From the NCBI RefSeq assembly GCF_028694605.1, contig NZ_JAQVKP010000015.1, positions 1-54,200 on the forward strand: a DNA stretch of 54,200 bases, read 5' to 3'. This document shows positions 34,080-41,905 of this stretch, in pieces. A program made the translations under genes and the position numbers. This DNA comes from Sulfurimonas sp. (GTDB taxonomy: Bacteria > Campylobacterota > Campylobacteria > Campylobacterales > Sulfurimonadaceae). How positions within the stretch are numbered: position 1 is the first letter of the stretch; the number at the start of each line of letters is the position of its first letter. Under the pieces are notes generated by a model. That model was not told the origin of the DNA and ran no database searches. It worked only from the letters and a program-made list of their open reading frames with translations.

Positions 34080-35279
34080 ATGAGAAAAATTATACTATCA
34101 GTCGCTGTTGCAGCAATGGCACTTTCTACAACTGCAAGTGCATTAGAGGACATCAAAGTAAACGGTCAAGCGAAGCTTTGGTATGAGACAAACGATGTTG
34201 GTGTTGGTACTGATTCAAATTCTTTATTTGAAAATAAAGCTGGGGGAACATCGGGGGAGATTGTTTTTAAACTTGGCGTAACAGGTAAGCAAGGCAATGT
34301 TGGTTTTGGTGCAACTTTGTACAATACAACAGACCTTGGCTTAACAGGTGAAGCACTGACTGCTACTCGTTCTGATACGACAAACAGTGATATGTTCTTA
34401 GGTGAGGCGTATGTAACTGCACCTATGGGTTCTATGGCTTCATTAAAACTTGGAAGACAAGAGCTAAATACTCCGTTCCTATTTACTGAGACTTGGAATG
34501 CTCTTCCAAACACGTTTGATGCAGCGGTAGTTACTGTTAAGCCTATGAATGATTTATCATTGGTAGCTATGTATGTAGGTCAAGATAATGCAGATACTAA
34601 CTTTAAAGTTGATGGTGCTGCAAGAACTAGCATATTTGGTGGTGCACTTGTAGTTGGAGCACTCTATAAAAACAGCGCATTCGATGCAAACTTCTGGTAC
34701 ACAAATGTAGGTAACTATAATAATCCTAATACTACTCTTGTCACAGAAGATGAGACTCTCTCCGCATTTTACCTAGATGCTGGTACAAAGGTAGCAAATG
34801 TAAATCTTAGAGCTTATGCTGCAACGGTGGATGGTTCAGATAGCGAAAAGAGCACAGAAGCGTACGCACTAAGTGCAGGGACAAAGGTTGGAACTTTTGA
34901 TCTCTTTGCCGCTGCTTCTACAACAACAGACGATGGTCACCATTCGGTAGCAAACATTTCTACGGTTAACAAGAAGTCTTTCTTGCCTACAGAAGCGGTT
35001 TATACAGACGGTCTTTATGTAGCTCATCCGGATTCAACTGCATTCAAAGTAAAAGCATCTACTAAGCTTGGTTCAACTGGTATAGCACTTCAGGTTGTTG
35101 ACAATTCAAATGACACTACAGCTACAAAAGAGACTACAGAATTTGACCTTTTCTTAACTGACAAATTCGGTGATTTCAGTACAACTGCTATCTTAATGCA
35201 CCGCAGTTTTGATAAAGATGCAGAAGATGATGCACAGGGTGGTATATACGCTCGTTTCATCGTTGCTTTAAACTTCTAA
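34080..35279 (+). CDS. outer-membrane porin (campylobacterial major porin type)
   Basis: A 399-residue beta-barrel protein. It has a clear Sec signal peptide (MRKIILSVAVAAMALSTTASA, cleavage near residue 21), alternating beta strands throughout and a C-terminal Phe (RFIVALNF), the outer-membrane insertion signal. The start region DIKVNGQAKLWYET is typical of campylobacterial porins. Codons are biased to a few favoured forms, suggesting high expression. It is preceded by GGAGAG and the GTGAT palindromes, and followed by a strong hairpin. The substrate is unknown. Confidence 0.9.
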   Translation: MRKIILSVAVAAMALSTTASALEDIKVNGQAKLWYETNDVGVGTDSNSLFENKAGGTSGEIVFKLGVTGKQGNVGFGATLYNTTDLGLTGEALTATRSDTTNSDMFLGEAYVTAPMGSMASLKLGRQELNTPFLFTETWNALPNTFDAAVVTVKPMNDLSLVAMYVGQDNADTNFKVDGAARTSIFGGALVVGALYKNSAFDANFWYTNVGNYNNPNTTLVTEDETLSAFYLDAGTKVANVNLRAYAATVDGSDSEKSTEAYALSAGTKVGTFDLFAAASTTTDDGHHSVANISTVNKKSFLPTEAVYTDGLYVAHPDSTAFKVKASTKLGSTGIALQVVDNSNDTTATKETTEFDLFLTDKFGDFSTTAILMHRSFDKDAEDDAQGGIYARFIVALNF

Positions 35280-35290
35280 TTACACAACTC

Positions 35291-35316
35291 TTTCCTCAGG
35301 CTTTGGCTTGGGGAAA
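35291..35316 (+). terminator. hairpin after the porin gene
   Basis: TTTCCTCAGGC (35,291-35,301) pairs over 11 positions, including two G-U pairs, with GCTTGGGGAAA (35,306-35,316) around a 4-nt loop. It starts 11 nt after the stop. It has no T run after it, so termination may be factor-assisted or the hairpin may stabilise the mRNA. Confidence 0.55.
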
Positions 35317-35360
35317 CCCCTCAAAACTCCCCGTTTATGCTAAATTTAAAAATATTCTTG

Positions 35361-35453
35361 TATAATCATGTAAACCCAAACAATGCAATATAAATCTACC
35401 ATATAGCACAAATCGTTTGGCTTATGGCAAATTTCTATTGCATAATCTGGGTT
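35361..35453 (+). promoter_or_regulatory. promoter and structured leader of the SHOCT lipoprotein
   Basis: TATAAT at 35,361-35,366 would start transcripts near 35,373. Exactly there begins an 18-nt arm (35,373-35,390) that pairs, apart from four central bases, with 35,436-35,453. A smaller CCATA/TATGG pair lies inside. The leader would fold into one long hairpin ending 24 nt before the start codon. Confidence 0.45.
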
Positions 35454-35476
35454 AAATTCATAAAAAGATGGTTATC

Positions 35477-36121
35477 ATGAAAAAAATGCTGGTTTTTGCT
35501 TCACTTCTCTTTGTTGGTCTGCTCTTTGTGGCATGCGGTTCCAAGTCTCCTTATGTAGAGCGAAAACCGCTTGACAATGCGGCTCTTGTTTATGTTTATG
35601 TGGTTCCACAAAGCGGCGTTACCGACAACAACAGAGACCACGCTTATAAGATTAAAGTAAACGGAAAAAATGTTGAAGGTTATGTAAAAGCGGACGAGTA
35701 CATGGCACTAGACCTAAAGCCGGGCAATGTAGAAGTAAGCGCTACAAGAGCAGACGTAGAGACACAGTCTCTCAAGTTGCAGCTTAAAGCAGGGGATGTT
35801 CATTACCTAAAAGTAGAGAGCTATTCAGACGCTTTTGCAAAGTTTGACATCGTCAAATCACAAAACATGATTGCAAAAAAAGAGATAGTAAAAACCGTTG
35901 ACGCAGCTTCTAAAAACATCGTAGAAAAAGAGATAGAAGGCGTAAGCGTATTTGCAGATAAAAAAGAGAGTGCTAAAGAGAGCACAGTCCAAACCACTGC
36001 AACCGCAGCCGCTCCGGTTTCAAAAACAGATGAACTAGAAAAAGCCTACAAGCTAAAAGAAAAAGGCATCATCACCGAGGAAGAGTTTAAAACTCTAAAA
36101 TCTCAGATTATTACTAAGTAA
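35477..36121 (+). CDS. lipoprotein with C-terminal SHOCT domain
   Basis: A 214-residue predicted lipoprotein: basic start MKKM, hydrophobic stretch and lipobox LFVAC, with acylation expected at that Cys. The body (about 25-125) has a DUF2846-like beta-rich part (NAALVYVYVV and later AGDVHYLKVES). An Ala/Thr-rich linker leads to a SHOCT domain (DELEKAYKLKEKGIITEEEF), a short helical oligomerisation module. I prefer the ATG at 35,477 because the signal peptide then starts at MKKM; the ATG at 35,468 adds three residues. Function is unknown. Confidence 0.8.
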   Translation: MKKMLVFASLLFVGLLFVACGSKSPYVERKPLDNAALVYVYVVPQSGVTDNNRDHAYKIKVNGKNVEGYVKADEYMALDLKPGNVEVSATRADVETQSLKLQLKAGDVHYLKVESYSDAFAKFDIVKSQNMIAKKEIVKTVDAASKNIVEKEIEGVSVFADKKESAKESTVQTTATAAAPVSKTDELEKAYKLKEKGIITEEEFKTLKSQIITK

Positions 36122-36140
36122 TTTTAGGTATTGAAATACA

Positions 36141-36350
36141 ATGCAAACAATAAGATTAGAGGTAGAAGATTCAAAACTTAGTATAGTTTTGAATCTTATT
36201 GCGAATTTAAAAGATAGTGTTATTGCAAAATATGAAGTAGTAAATGAGACTAAAGAGAGTAGAGACTTTATAAATATTTCACAAACATCATTCGAAAAAA
36301 CTTGGGATAATCAAGAGGATAGTGTTTATGACAAATTTTTACAAGTATGA
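36141..36350 (+). CDS. antitoxin of a MazF/PemK pair
   Basis: A 69-residue protein with a short beta-like start (MQTIRLEVEDSKLSIVLNLIANL) and an acidic, flexible C-terminal half (ESRDFINISQTSFEKTWDNQED), as expected for an antitoxin that wraps a MazF dimer. Its 3' end overlaps the toxin gene by 23 nt. It is assigned by context; the sequence is not a classical MazE. Confidence 0.75.
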   Translation: MQTIRLEVEDSKLSIVLNLIANLKDSVIAKYEVVNETKESRDFINISQTSFEKTWDNQEDSVYDKFLQV

Positions 36351-36663
36351 TGTAGTTGTAGTAAGATTTCCATTTGCCAGTAGTTTAAAGTACAAGGCTA
36401 GACCAGCCGTAATTATCTCGTCTGAGACATACAATAAAAACAAAAGAGGAACTCTTTTAATCATGGCTATATCAAGCATGATTGATACAAAGCTAGATTT
36501 TGAGTTTGAACTCCAAAATTGGAAAGAGTCCGGACTTCTAAAACCATCTGTTTTTAAATCTTCAATTGCAACTATTGAAAAAGATTTTATCATAACAAAG
36601 TTAGGCACACTCTTAGATGTAGATAAACTAAGGGTACAGAAACTAATAACAACAGTATGTTAA
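36328..36663 (+). CDS. MazF/PemK-family endoribonuclease toxin
   Basis: A 111-residue MazF-fold protein. It has the opening KYDVVVVRFPFASSLKYKARPAVIIS with the conserved Pro-Ala-Val core, the LLIMAISS strand and the late KPSVFKSSIATIEKDFI segment with the catalytic-site Ser/Thr region. Such toxins cleave mRNA at short motifs. I choose the ATG at 36,328, about 10 nt after AAGAGG, over the GTG at 36,322. It ends 21 nt before moaA, so moaA-queE-queD could receive read-through from this pair. Confidence 0.85.
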   Translation: MTNFYKYDVVVVRFPFASSLKYKARPAVIISSETYNKNKRGTLLIMAISSMIDTKLDFEFELQNWKESGLLKPSVFKSSIATIEKDFIITKLGTLLDVDKLRVQKLITTVC

Positions 36664-36684
36664 AATTTAAAAATAGGAATTATA

Positions 36685-37650
36685 ATGCTAATAGATAGCT
36701 ATGATAGAGTAGTTGACTATATTCGTATCTCCGTTACGGAGAGATGTAATTTTAGATGTCAGTACTGTATGCCGGAGAAACCTTTTTCATGGGTGCCAAA
36801 AGAAAACCTGCTTACATTTGAAGAGCTTTTTATGTTCATTAAAGTAGCTATTGACGAGGGTGTCAAAAAGATTCGCATCACAGGCGGAGAACCGCTTTTG
36901 AGAGAAGATTTGGATGTTTTTATCAAGATGATTTATGACTATGCCCCGGATATTGATTTGGCAATGACGACAAACGCTTACCTGCTCAAATCAACCGCAC
37001 AAAAGCTCAAAGATGCAGGACTAAAACGCCTCAACGTCAGCATAGATACCCTAAAACCTGATGTAGCGCAAAAGATAGCTCAAAAAGATGTTTTGCAAAA
37101 TGTCTTAGAGGGTGTTGAAGAGGCACTCTCGGTTGGGCTTAAAGTAAAAGTCAACATGGTTCCTATGCACAACATGAACGCCGATGAGATAGTCGATGTG
37201 CTGGAGTACTGCAAAGCCAGAGGTATGACGGTGCGTTTTATAGAGTATATGGAAAACCGCTACGCATCAAAAGAGATAAGCAGAGTGCCATCAAGCGAAC
37301 TTTTGGCGACTTTGGCACAGCATTATGATTTTGTCGAAGATGGTTATGACGGAGCGTCACCTTCACGCTACTACCGTATGGGTGATGGCTACAAATTTGG
37401 CATCATAGAGCCATACGGAGATGATTTTTGCAAGCAGTGCAACCGCATCCGCCTCACCGCCGAAGGACAACTCATCCCATGTCTCTACTTTGATGAAGCG
37501 CTAAGCATAGGCAAAGCCATAAAAGAGGGAGACATAGCAGCCGCAGCAGAGGTGCTAAGAGAAGTTGTCAAAAACAAACCCGAAAAAAACCGATGGGGCG
37601 GAGAAAACGCCGAAGTCTCATCAAGAGCCTTTTATGAAACGGGTGGGTAA
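36685..37650 (+). CDS. moaA: GTP 3',8-cyclase MoaA
   Basis: MoaA is a radical-SAM enzyme that, with MoaC, converts GTP to cyclic pyranopterin monophosphate, the first step of molybdenum cofactor synthesis. The 321-residue protein has the SAM cluster Cys21-x3-Cys25-x2-Cys28, the GGEPLLR motif and the C-terminal second-cluster cysteines ([11 protein letters not shown] ... PCLY). Its last base is the first base of queE. Each turnover releases 5'-deoxyadenosine. MoeA for the same cofactor is encoded at 39.2 kb. Confidence 0.96.
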   Translation: MLIDSYDRVVDYIRISVTERCNFRCQYCMPEKPFSWVPKENLLTFEELFMFIKVAIDEGVKKIRITGGEPLLREDLDVFIKMIYDYAPDIDLAMTTNAYLLKSTAQKLKDAGLKRLNVSIDTLKPDVAQKIAQKDVLQNVLEGVEEALSVGLKVKVNMVPMHNMNADEIVDVLEYCKARGMTVRFIEYMENRYASKEISRVPSSELLATLAQHYDFVEDGYDGASPSRYYRMGDGYKFGIIEPYGDDFCKQCNRIRLTAEGQLIPCLYFDEALSIGKAIKEGDIAAAAEVLREVVKNKPEKNRWGGENAEVSSRAFYETGG

Positions 37651-38408
37651 TGATATATCTCGTTGAACATTTTTACTCTATTCAAGGCGAGGGTCGCTAT
37701 GTTGGCAGACCGTCGCTTTTTTTCCGGTTTGGCGGCTGCAATATGCGCTGTGAGGGTTTTGGTTGCACTGAGAGTGCACCTGATGGCGTAAAAGTTTTAG
37801 GGTGCGACACGGTCTATGCGGTAAACAGGGAGCATTTTTCGCAAAACTGGATTCCCATCCAACATGAAAACGAGCTTTTGGGTATCTTGAATCTTTATGA
37901 TTTGCCTTATGCGGTGGATGTGGTTCTTACCGGCGGAGAACCGCTTTTGTATGCAAATGATGCTGTTTTTGTCTCATTTTTAGAAGCTTTGGATGCGATG
38001 GGGCATAGGATTACCTTTGAGACAAACGGTTCTTTGCGTGTTGACTTTGAGCGTTTTGGTATCTATAAAAAGTGCATCTTTGCCCTCTCTGTAAAACTCT
38101 CCAACTCAAATGAGCCTTTAAGCAAGCGTGTGCGAGGCGAAGTTATCAGTGAGATAGCGCTCGGTGCGAAAGAGGCGTTTTTAAAGTTCTCTATCGATGC
38201 AGACTCCATAAATGCCGCTTTGGAAGATGAAATCGCAGAGATTTGCGCATATGCGCCATCTCTTGAAGTTTACTGCATGCCTCTTGGCGGAAACAAAAAA
38301 GAGGTGCAAGCCAACACAGAGCCGCTGATAGAATTTTGCAAGGCAAAAGGATATAGCTTTAGCGACCGACTTCATATAAGGATTTGGGATCAAAACAAGG
38401 GTGTGTGA
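37650..38408 (+). CDS. queE: 7-carboxy-7-deazaguanine synthase QueE
   Basis: QueE is a radical-SAM enzyme that contracts 6-carboxytetrahydropterin to 7-carboxy-7-deazaguanine, on the way to queuosine. The 252-residue protein has the family start YSIQGEGRYVGRPSLFFRFGGC. Its SAM-cluster motif is Cys30-x3-Cys34-x4-Cys39, longer than the canonical CX3CX2C. The TGGEPLLY motif, which helps bind SAM, is intact. The start shares a base with the moaA stop and the stop shares a base with the queD start, so all three are coupled. Confidence 0.92.
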   Translation: MIYLVEHFYSIQGEGRYVGRPSLFFRFGGCNMRCEGFGCTESAPDGVKVLGCDTVYAVNREHFSQNWIPIQHENELLGILNLYDLPYAVDVVLTGGEPLLYANDAVFVSFLEALDAMGHRITFETNGSLRVDFERFGIYKKCIFALSVKLSNSNEPLSKRVRGEVISEIALGAKEAFLKFSIDADSINAALEDEIAEICAYAPSLEVYCMPLGGNKKEVQANTEPLIEFCKAKGYSFSDRLHIRIWDQNKGV

Positions 38409-38989
38409 TGTTGATACGAAAACTTTTTAAATTTGAAAATGCGCATGTTGTGCGAGGCTGCTCCACCGTGCGGTGCAGAAGCTCCATCCATGGACATTCC
38501 TACGGAGTTGAGCTTTTATTTGAGTCCAACTTTTTAGATAACGGACAGATGGTTTATGATTTTGGGCTGATGAAGCAAAATATGAAAGACATCGTCGATA
38601 GTTTTGACCATGCTATCGCTATTTGGAGCGGCGATGAGGAGAGCTATAAAGAGGATATGAAAAAACACTCCGCACGCTGGATAGAAATCCCTCTCTCTCC
38701 ATCAGCAGAGCAATTCTCTCGCCTCTTTTTTGTCCTTGTTGACAAGCTGCTTTCGCTGACAACCACAGTCAACGGAGAAAAAGAGGTAAAACTTCACAGT
38801 ATCATCGTTCATGAAACCCAGACGGGGTACGCACAAGCTTTTCGAGAAGATGCTTACTCTCAAAACATGGGTTTGATTGATTTGGATGAGATTGTGTTTA
38901 GCGAGGAGATACAAAAAGAGTGGCATGACGCTAGACTTTTTGAGAAGATAAAAAACGGCAAGAGGTTTACCAATCCTAAGAGTGTTTAA
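38408..38989 (+). CDS. queD: 6-carboxy-5,6,7,8-tetrahydropterin synthase QueD
   Basis: QueD converts dihydroneopterin triphosphate to 6-carboxytetrahydropterin, the substrate of QueE. The 193-residue protein has the zinc site (an N-terminal His, then HGHSY), a Cys-rich catalytic segment (RGCSTVRCRSS), the FDHAI motif and the late catalytic HETQTGY. It is longer than the usual 120-140 residues because of an inserted and a C-terminal helical part. The start is the ATG in the TGATG junction with queE; a TTG 24 nt upstream is unlikely. Confidence 0.9.
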   Translation: MLIRKLFKFENAHVVRGCSTVRCRSSIHGHSYGVELLFESNFLDNGQMVYDFGLMKQNMKDIVDSFDHAIAIWSGDEESYKEDMKKHSARWIEIPLSPSAEQFSRLFFVLVDKLLSLTTTVNGEKEVKLHSIIVHETQTGYAQAFREDAYSQNMGLIDLDEIVFSEEIQKEWHDARLFEKIKNGKRFTNPKSV

Positions 38990-38995
38990 TATAGA

Positions 38996-39024
38996 TTGAC
39001 TTGTTTATTTTAAATGATTATAAT
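38996..39024 (+). promoter_or_regulatory. consensus sigma-70 promoter of a small RNA/peptide locus
   Basis: TTGACT (38,996-39,001), 17-nt spacer, TATAAT (39,019-39,024). It is among the closest matches to consensus seen in the window and lies 7 nt after queD. It drives no annotated protein gene on this strand: moeA ahead is convergent. The predicted start is near 39,031. Confidence 0.75.
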
Positions 39025-39030
39025 TTTCAT

Positions 39031-39109
39031 CGTAAGTATTAGTTTGTAGTAATTGATGGAGTGGTAAATCAAGGTTAGGGGAAGTCATGAGCCTCTAGCC
39101 TTTTTTTTT
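39031..39109 (+). ncRNA. predicted terminated small RNA, about 79 nt
   Basis: From the predicted start near 39,031 to the T run at 39,101-39,109. The 3' end is a strong intrinsic terminator: AGGTTAGGGG pairs over 10 positions with CCTCTAGCCT. Its first 17 nt (39,032-39,047) can pair over 16 contiguous positions, with two G-U, with codons 2-7 of the small open reading frame downstream (39,145-39,160). It is therefore either a terminated leader or a base-pairing regulator of that frame. Confidence 0.55.
39072..39109 (+). terminator. intrinsic terminator inside the small RNA locus
   Basis: Stem 39,072-39,081 with 39,092-39,101 (10 pairs including two G-U), 10-nt loop, then nine T. It is the best Rho-independent terminator in the window. 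It stands before, not after, the small peptide frame, so it would act as an attenuator for that frame. Confidence 0.75.
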
Positions 39110-39140
39110 GCCCTCCAAAAATTATTACAGGGGGTTCTTT

Positions 39141-39200
39141 ATGGATAAGCTAATACTTACAATACTGCTTATGTGCATTTTTGCACCACTACTTTGGTAG
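39141..39200 (+). CDS. 19-residue hydrophobic peptide, type I toxin-like
   Basis: The frame encodes MDKLILTILLMCIFAPLLW, a short lysine-led membrane-seeking peptide. The size and composition recall Ibs-type toxins (18-19 residues). The start has a strong AGGGGG ribosome site 6 nt upstream (39,129-39,134). CCCTC at 39,111-39,115 can pair with that site and hide it. The coding start can pair with the 5' end of the same transcript. A hairpin follows the stop directly. It is too short to be certain from coding statistics; the combination of control features is the main support. Confidence 0.5.
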   Translation: MDKLILTILLMCIFAPLLW

Positions 39201-39203
39201 TGC

Positions 39204-39223
39204 CAAGGGGTTTTTACCCCTTG
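39204..39223. terminator. palindromic hairpin between the small peptide and moeA
   Basis: CAAGGGG (39,204-39,210) and CCCCTTG (39,217-39,223) form a perfect 7-bp stem with a TTTTTA loop. It lies 3 nt after the peptide stop and 5 nt after the convergent moeA stop, so it can serve both strands. No T run follows on either strand. Confidence 0.6.
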
Positions 39224-39228
39224 CCCCC

Positions 39229-40449
39229 CTATTTTGTATTTACCAAATCAACTCTGCTAGAAGATGTAAAACTAAAGCGTGTCGGAACTATTTTGACACT
39301 CTCCCCTTTTTGAAAAATCTCGCAGCTGCTATCGATAATCATAAAAGCGTTTGAGTTTGCAAGAGGTGTTATCATGCCCGGAGCAAATTTGTCGTAAGGT
39401 GCAAATGTCATTCCGTTGAAATAACCGGGAATCACGCTTCTTCTTCCCCCCTTTAGCGTATAGTCATTTGCCATTTTTATCTCTATGGGTGCAAGATATT
39501 TTGCCACGTCGCCGCTAAGAGCTAAAATGATGCTTTGTCCAAAAAGCTCAAAGTTAAGAGCTGCCGCCATCGGGTTTCCGGGGAGATTTAGGACAAGAGT
39601 TTTGCCAATGCGTCCAAAAGTAGTCGGTTTTCCGGGCTTAATCTCCACTTTGTCAAAAAATATCTCATATCCAAAAGCCCCAAACGCCTCTTTGGTAAAG
39701 TCGGCATCGCCTACGCTAACGCCGCCCGAGGTAATAATAAGGTCGCTTTGCAGCGCACTTTTGATATGCTCTTGTATGCTTTGCAAAGAGTCGTTTGCCG
39801 TGCCTATAAAGTCAACATCACATCCAAGTTCTTGCACTCTGCTAAAAAATGTAGGCGAATTTGTGTTGTAGAGTTGATGTGCCGCAACGCTCTCAAAATA
39901 CATCTTAAGCTCATCTCCTGAAGCAAAAATGGCAACACGGGGCTTTTTATGGACTTTTATATGGCTTATGCCCTGAGATGCAAGAAGCGTGATATGGTGT
40001 GCGTAGAGCTTCTGTCCACAATGCAGCAGTGTTGTGCCGCTCTTGATATCTTCGCCGCAAAAACGGATATGAGAGTTTTTTTTGATATTTTGAGGCAAAA
40101 CTATCTTGCCGTCTTGATGCGTAACATCTTCAATAGGGATGATAGCCTCGCAGCCCTCTGGAATCTTTGCGCCTGTCATGATTTTTATGGCACATCCGCT
40201 CTCAAGTACCGCATCCGAGTTCTCACCTGCAAAAATGGTTTGCATAACGCTTACGCTTTTTGCGGCATCTTCCATTTTTATGGCGTAACCGTCCATGGCT
40301 GAGTTGTCATAGGGTGGGAGATTGTAGGATGCAACGATATCTTCTGCCAAGACAGAGCCAAGCGCATTTTCAAGCGGCATGATTTTAAGTGATGTCGGAA
40401 TGGTGTTTTTATAGATAAATTCAAGTGCTTCTTCGATGGTAACAGCCAT
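39229..40449 (-). CDS. moeA: molybdopterin molybdenumtransferase MoeA
   Basis: MoeA inserts molybdate into adenylylated molybdopterin. The 406-residue protein shows the N-terminal segment LPPYDNSAMDGYA, the gephyrin-like core with SGDELK, TSGGVSVGDADFTKEA and LPGNPMAA, and the C-terminal MoeA domain IV. I start it at the ATG at 40,449 (MAVTIEEAL), which has AAGAGAAA ahead of it, not at the GTG ten codons upstream. It is divergent from a small membrane gene and convergent with the small peptide locus. Confidence 0.94.
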   Translation of the reverse strand: MAVTIEEALEFIYKNTIPTSLKIMPLENALGSVLAEDIVASYNLPPYDNSAMDGYAIKMEDAAKSVSVMQTIFAGENSDAVLESGCAIKIMTGAKIPEGCEAIIPIEDVTHQDGKIVLPQNIKKNSHIRFCGEDIKSGTTLLHCGQKLYAHHITLLASQGISHIKVHKKPRVAIFASGDELKMYFESVAAHQLYNTNSPTFFSRVQELGCDVDFIGTANDSLQSIQEHIKSALQSDLIITSGGVSVGDADFTKEAFGAFGYEIFFDKVEIKPGKPTTFGRIGKTLVLNLPGNPMAAALNFELFGQSIILALSGDVAKYLAPIEIKMANDYTLKGGRRSVIPGYFNGMTFAPYDKFAPGMITPLANSNAFMIIDSSCEIFQKGESVKIVPTRFSFTSSSRVDLVNTK

Positions 40450-40500
40450 ATTTTCTCTTTGGGTTTGATATTTATACACTTTTTATTGTACTATTGCGAC

Positions 40501-40908
40501 ATGAATGAAATGTATGATATGGGAATTGTAACACATAACTGGGGTGTTATGTCGGTTTTGGGCGCAGTAGTAGTCAATCTTTTACTCCTTTTTGGTATAA
40601 AAAGCAGAGTAAAGTACACAAGAGCCATGACGCTTTATACTCCGATAGTGGGAACGACGATAGGTATGGTTGTATTTACAGGTGTGGTTATGATGGCGGC
40701 AAAGCATCTTGATTTTACGCTTGAAAATATAGCGATGATACTTTTTGCAACGCTTCTTATCATCCTTGAAGTAAAACGTTCCAAGCATCTTGCAAATGTG
40801 GACAGAAAAGATGAAAATAGCTTTATGGAGCATAGAAAATATGCGCTAAAAATTTTTCTTGCACAGATAGTTATGGTACTTAGCATCTCTTTTTGGATGT
40901 GGGCATGA
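40501..40908 (+). CDS. small membrane protein, about 4 TM
   Basis: A 135-residue integral membrane protein with four hydrophobic segments (about 17-33, 48-70, 76-90 and 116-134) and a Lys/Asp-rich loop before the last one. I do not recognise a family. The ATG at 40,501 (MNEMYDMG) gives a sensible topology; an upstream in-frame start would run towards moeA. It ends in an ATGA overlap with rsmE, so it is translated with that rRNA methyltransferase, but no functional link is evident. Confidence 0.75.
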   Translation: MNEMYDMGIVTHNWGVMSVLGAVVVNLLLLFGIKSRVKYTRAMTLYTPIVGTTIGMVVFTGVVMMAAKHLDFTLENIAMILFATLLIILEVKRSKHLANVDRKDENSFMEHRKYALKIFLAQIVMVLSISFWMWA

Positions 40909-41576
40909 TTTATATCTTGGACGATGAAGCGGGAGTGCAAAGCCTTCATATACGAGGGGAAGGACACAAATATCTTATCAAAGTACGCCGCCACAAAGAG
41001 GGCGATTTGCTCTCTTTTCGCTCAAGAGAAAATCTCAAAATGCTTCATACGTACAAGATAGAGAGCGTTGAGCCGCGAAGTGCGGAGCTTTTGCTTGTTG
41101 CATCGGAACTTAAAGAGGTCAAAAGTGCAAAAGAGCTTCATATCGGTTGGTGTATCATTGACACAAACTCTATAGAAAAAGTGCTCCCCTCTCTTTATGA
41201 GATTGGCGTGAGCAAGATAACATTTATCGCATGTGAGCGAAGCCAAAAGAACTTTAAGCTAGATTTTAAACGCTTTGAGAGGATTGGGGAAGCTTCAATG
41301 CAGCAGTGCGGGCGCAGCAGCTATATAGAGATGGAGAGTTGTAAAAGCGTGCAGGAGTTTATCAAGGCGTATCCCGAGACAAAGGTTTTTGATTTTTGTG
41401 AGACAACTTTGCAAGAGTGTAGTGACATAACAACTGTTCTTATAGGTTGTGAGGGCGGATTTTCTCCAAAAGAGAGAGAACTTTTTGCATCAGTGCAAAG
41501 TTTTAGACTTGATACTCCGATGGTTTTGCGCTCTGAGAGCGCCACTCTTGCCGTGGCTAGCAAAATACTTCTTTAA
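40905..41576 (+). CDS. rsmE: 16S rRNA m3U1498 methyltransferase RsmE
   Basis: RsmE methylates N3 of U1498 in 16S rRNA from SAM. The 223-residue protein has an N-terminal PUA-like part, then the SPOUT knot: GVSKITFIACERSQ, the RIGEASMQQCGRS segment and the final knot with IGCEGGFSPKERELF and LRSESATLAVASKI, all diagnostic. The start is the ATG in an ATGA overlap with the preceding membrane gene. Confidence 0.93.
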   Translation: MIYILDDEAGVQSLHIRGEGHKYLIKVRRHKEGDLLSFRSRENLKMLHTYKIESVEPRSAELLLVASELKEVKSAKELHIGWCIIDTNSIEKVLPSLYEIGVSKITFIACERSQKNFKLDFKRFERIGEASMQQCGRSSYIEMESCKSVQEFIKAYPETKVFDFCETTLQECSDITTVLIGCEGGFSPKERELFASVQSFRLDTPMVLRSESATLAVASKILL

Positions 41577-41603
41577 GAGTCTGTTTTTTAAGATAATTTT
41601 CGG

Positions 41604-41609
41604 TACAAT
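41604..41609 (+). promoter_or_regulatory. probable -10 element of rpmE
   Basis: TACAAT follows a T-rich run 28 nt after the rsmE stop and 84 nt before rpmE. The leader between holds an imperfect palindrome ATCCG-CCCCCCATA-CGGAT (41,625-41,641), a possible control hairpin for a ribosomal protein mRNA. Confidence 0.45.
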
Positions 41610-41692
41610 TCGCCCCGTAATAATCCGCCCCCCATACGGATTTAAAAAATATATAGATATTCGCACACTAACGAGTATCAAAAGGTAAAAAA

Positions 41693-41893
41693 ATGAAAAA
41701 AGATATCCATCCAAAATTAGTAGCTTGTACAGTAACTTGTTCATGCGGTAACAGCTTCGTAAACGAAGGAACAAAAGAAGAGATGAGAGTTGACATCTGT
41801 AACGAGTGCCACCCATTTTTTACAGGTTCTGAGAGAATGGTAGATACTGCCGGAAGAATTGACAAATTCAACAAGCGCTACGCTAAAAACTAA
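41693..41893 (+). CDS. rpmE: 50S ribosomal protein L31 (zinc-binding form)
   Basis: A 66-residue L31 with the start MKKDIHPK and four cysteines (Cys12, Cys16 or Cys18, and CNEC at 36-39), so it is the zinc-containing C+ type. The C-terminal FNKRY is conserved. AAAAGG precedes the ATG. It ends 12 nt before the TTG start of rsmI, so the two are likely cotranscribed. Confidence 0.95.
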   Translation: MKKDIHPKLVACTVTCSCGNSFVNEGTKEEMRVDICNECHPFFTGSERMVDTAGRIDKFNKRYAKN

Positions 41894-41905
41894 TCAAGAT
41901 TTTTC

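Noticed and set aside
36664..36684. Possible Moco riboswitch before moaA
   Set aside because: Only 21 nt separate moaA from the MazF gene, too short for the known motif.
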